Below, piece by piece: positions 63,324 to 64,000 of a stretch of DNA of 64,000 nucleotides (positions within the stretch are counted from its first letter, which is position 1; each line of letters opens with the position of its first letter). This DNA is from Oligoflexia bacterium. GTDB taxonomy: Bacteria > Bdellovibrionota > Bacteriovoracia > Bacteriovoracales > Bacteriovoracaceae. The DNA is taken from the NCBI GenBank assembly GCA_015231955.1, contig JADGAN010000022.1:1-64000 (forward strand), given 5' to 3'. The notes under the pieces were generated by a model, which was not told where the DNA came from, did no database searches, and saw only the letters and a list, made by a program, of their open reading frames with translations. A program made the translations under genes and the position numbers.

Positions 63324-63983
63324 TTATTTTGCAAAGTCTTGAACACAATAATTGAGATACTGCGAATTCTCTTCTCGCGCAAAACCTATACCCAATAATT
63401 TATAAGCGGGATTTAAAATATTTTTACGGTGGCCACGATCATAGACCCCTTCATCAACAATCAGTTGAATCACAAAGGTTCTCGCTGCAAGTTTAGGATT
63501 GACCAGAGCATTGCGTTCTCCACTGCTACCGCTGGCAATGTTCTCTCCACAACCACCATTCACTCCCTCTTTGATGCAACGATCACTAGGATTACTACCA
63601 TCGGCAAAGTGGCCGAAAGTGGCAGAAAGCGAAAGCACCTCTGCATACTTCTGAGCTGCTCTGGAGATACGAGGATCAAGCTTTAAGGCCGCGACTGCAC
63701 CTCTTGCTTGTAAATCGTAGTAGGCTTCACTCCCCTCCTGCAAACGATTGTGAGCATAATCCTTGGGATTTAACCTTGCAAAGTTAACCTCATTTAACAT
63801 CTCCACTTCAAAACCATTAACCTTGTCTTGAGGGATGATGTAGTCATCGTCTCGCTCTTGATCTGCTCTGTTACTAGTGACGCTAGCAAGGTCACCACCA
63901 TTGCCACTTGTGCCTCCGCAAGCAGTAATTGCGAAAATCAACATCGTGGCCATCAATAGGGGGAATAAATTTTTAATTTTCAT
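63324..63983 (-). CDS. CAP-domain lipoprotein
   Basis: A 219-aa lipoprotein. Lipobox ITACG gives an acylated Cys near 22, then a short linker. The CAP (SCP/PR-1) domain has NEVNFARLNP, a GHFAD segment and GCGENIASGS, then a late DEGVYDRGHRKNIL with the usual His and Glu. Such domains bind lipids or act as secreted proteins of mixed function. Its gene lies near the end of the window, 16 bases from the edge; upstream sequence is not seen. Confidence 0.88.
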   Translation of the reverse strand: MKIKNLFPLLMATMLIFAITACGGTSGNGGDLASVTSNRADQERDDDYIIPQDKVNGFEVEMLNEVNFARLNPKDYAHNRLQEGSEAYYDLQARGAVAALKLDPRISRAAQKYAEVLSLSATFGHFADGSNPSDRCIKEGVNGGCGENIASGSSGERNALVNPKLAARTFVIQLIVDEGVYDRGHRKNILNPAYKLLGIGFAREENSQYLNYCVQDFAK

Positions 63984-64000
63984 GTTGTCATTATAGTTAT

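Noticed and set aside
1-64000. CRISPR arrays, rRNA, tRNA and insertion sequences
   Set aside because: I saw no regular spacer-repeat array, no cloverleaf or rRNA core sequence, and no transposase or terminal inverted repeats with target duplications.

Overview
The window is about 64 kb of low-to-moderate GC DNA from a Gram-negative bacterium. It carries lipoboxes, many signal peptides, a LysM envelope protein, a periplasmic lytic transglycosylase and menaquinone genes. The mix of gene families suggests a deltaproteobacterium-like or Bdellovibrionota-like lineage (Bacteriovoracia style). These families include hybrid CHASE and PAS kinases, prepilins joined to tail-collar-like domains, a trypsin-LRR lipoprotein, COG1373-type ATPases, an HNH protein with a long N-terminal region and many exported orphan proteins. 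This placement is an inference; no rRNA or tRNA gene was found to anchor it.

Layout. 0.2-12.2 kb: a CHASE hybrid histidine kinase, an exported PPP-type phosphatase, a large lipoprotein, and three exported proteins (a macro-domain protein, a repeat-bearing orphan, and a nucleotidyltransferase-like/ankyrin protein). 12.5-22.8 kb: dinB, a trypsin-LRR lipoprotein, dedA, topA, a LysM protein and a TPR lipoprotein, all leftward. 22.9-25.3 kb: a DUF4911-like gene with menA and menC. 25.3-36.4 kb: accessory genes, including a solute-binding protein, small lipoproteins, a split gene with an A7 frameshift, an HNH protein, two AAA/DUF4143 ATPases and a soluble lytic transglycosylase. 36.5-45.1 kb: a nucleoside-type MFS transporter and a seven-gene leftward operon matching FlxABCD-HdrABC, headed by an AsnC/Lrp regulator that diverges from asnA. 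46.5-60 kb: an exported tyrosine phosphatase, three tandem prepilin/tail-collar fusions, a LysR regulator, a transglutaminase-elicitor-like protein, a second hybrid kinase and several exported proteins including an alpha/beta hydrolase. 60-64 kb: an EamA transporter, adenine deaminase, a DJ-1/PfpI protein and a CAP-domain lipoprotein.

How it fits together. The metabolic core is NADH-linked flavin-based electron bifurcation (Flx-Hdr) plus menaquinone synthesis, which implies anaerobic or facultative respiration. Around it lies an unusually dense set of exported proteins with regulatory or eukaryote-like folds: PPP and tyrosine phosphatases, macro domains, ankyrin repeats, LRR-protease and a TGase-like fold. 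This is compatible with a predatory or host-associated lifestyle.

The most original elements are four. The first is the array of three prepilins whose C-terminal halves resemble phage tail collar domains. The second is a perfect 19-bp-arm palindrome that contains both the promoter and the start codon of an AAA/DUF4143 gene. The third is a start-codon-sequestering hairpin in front of the large lipoprotein gene. The fourth is the neighbouring exported macro-domain and nucleotidyltransferase/ankyrin proteins.
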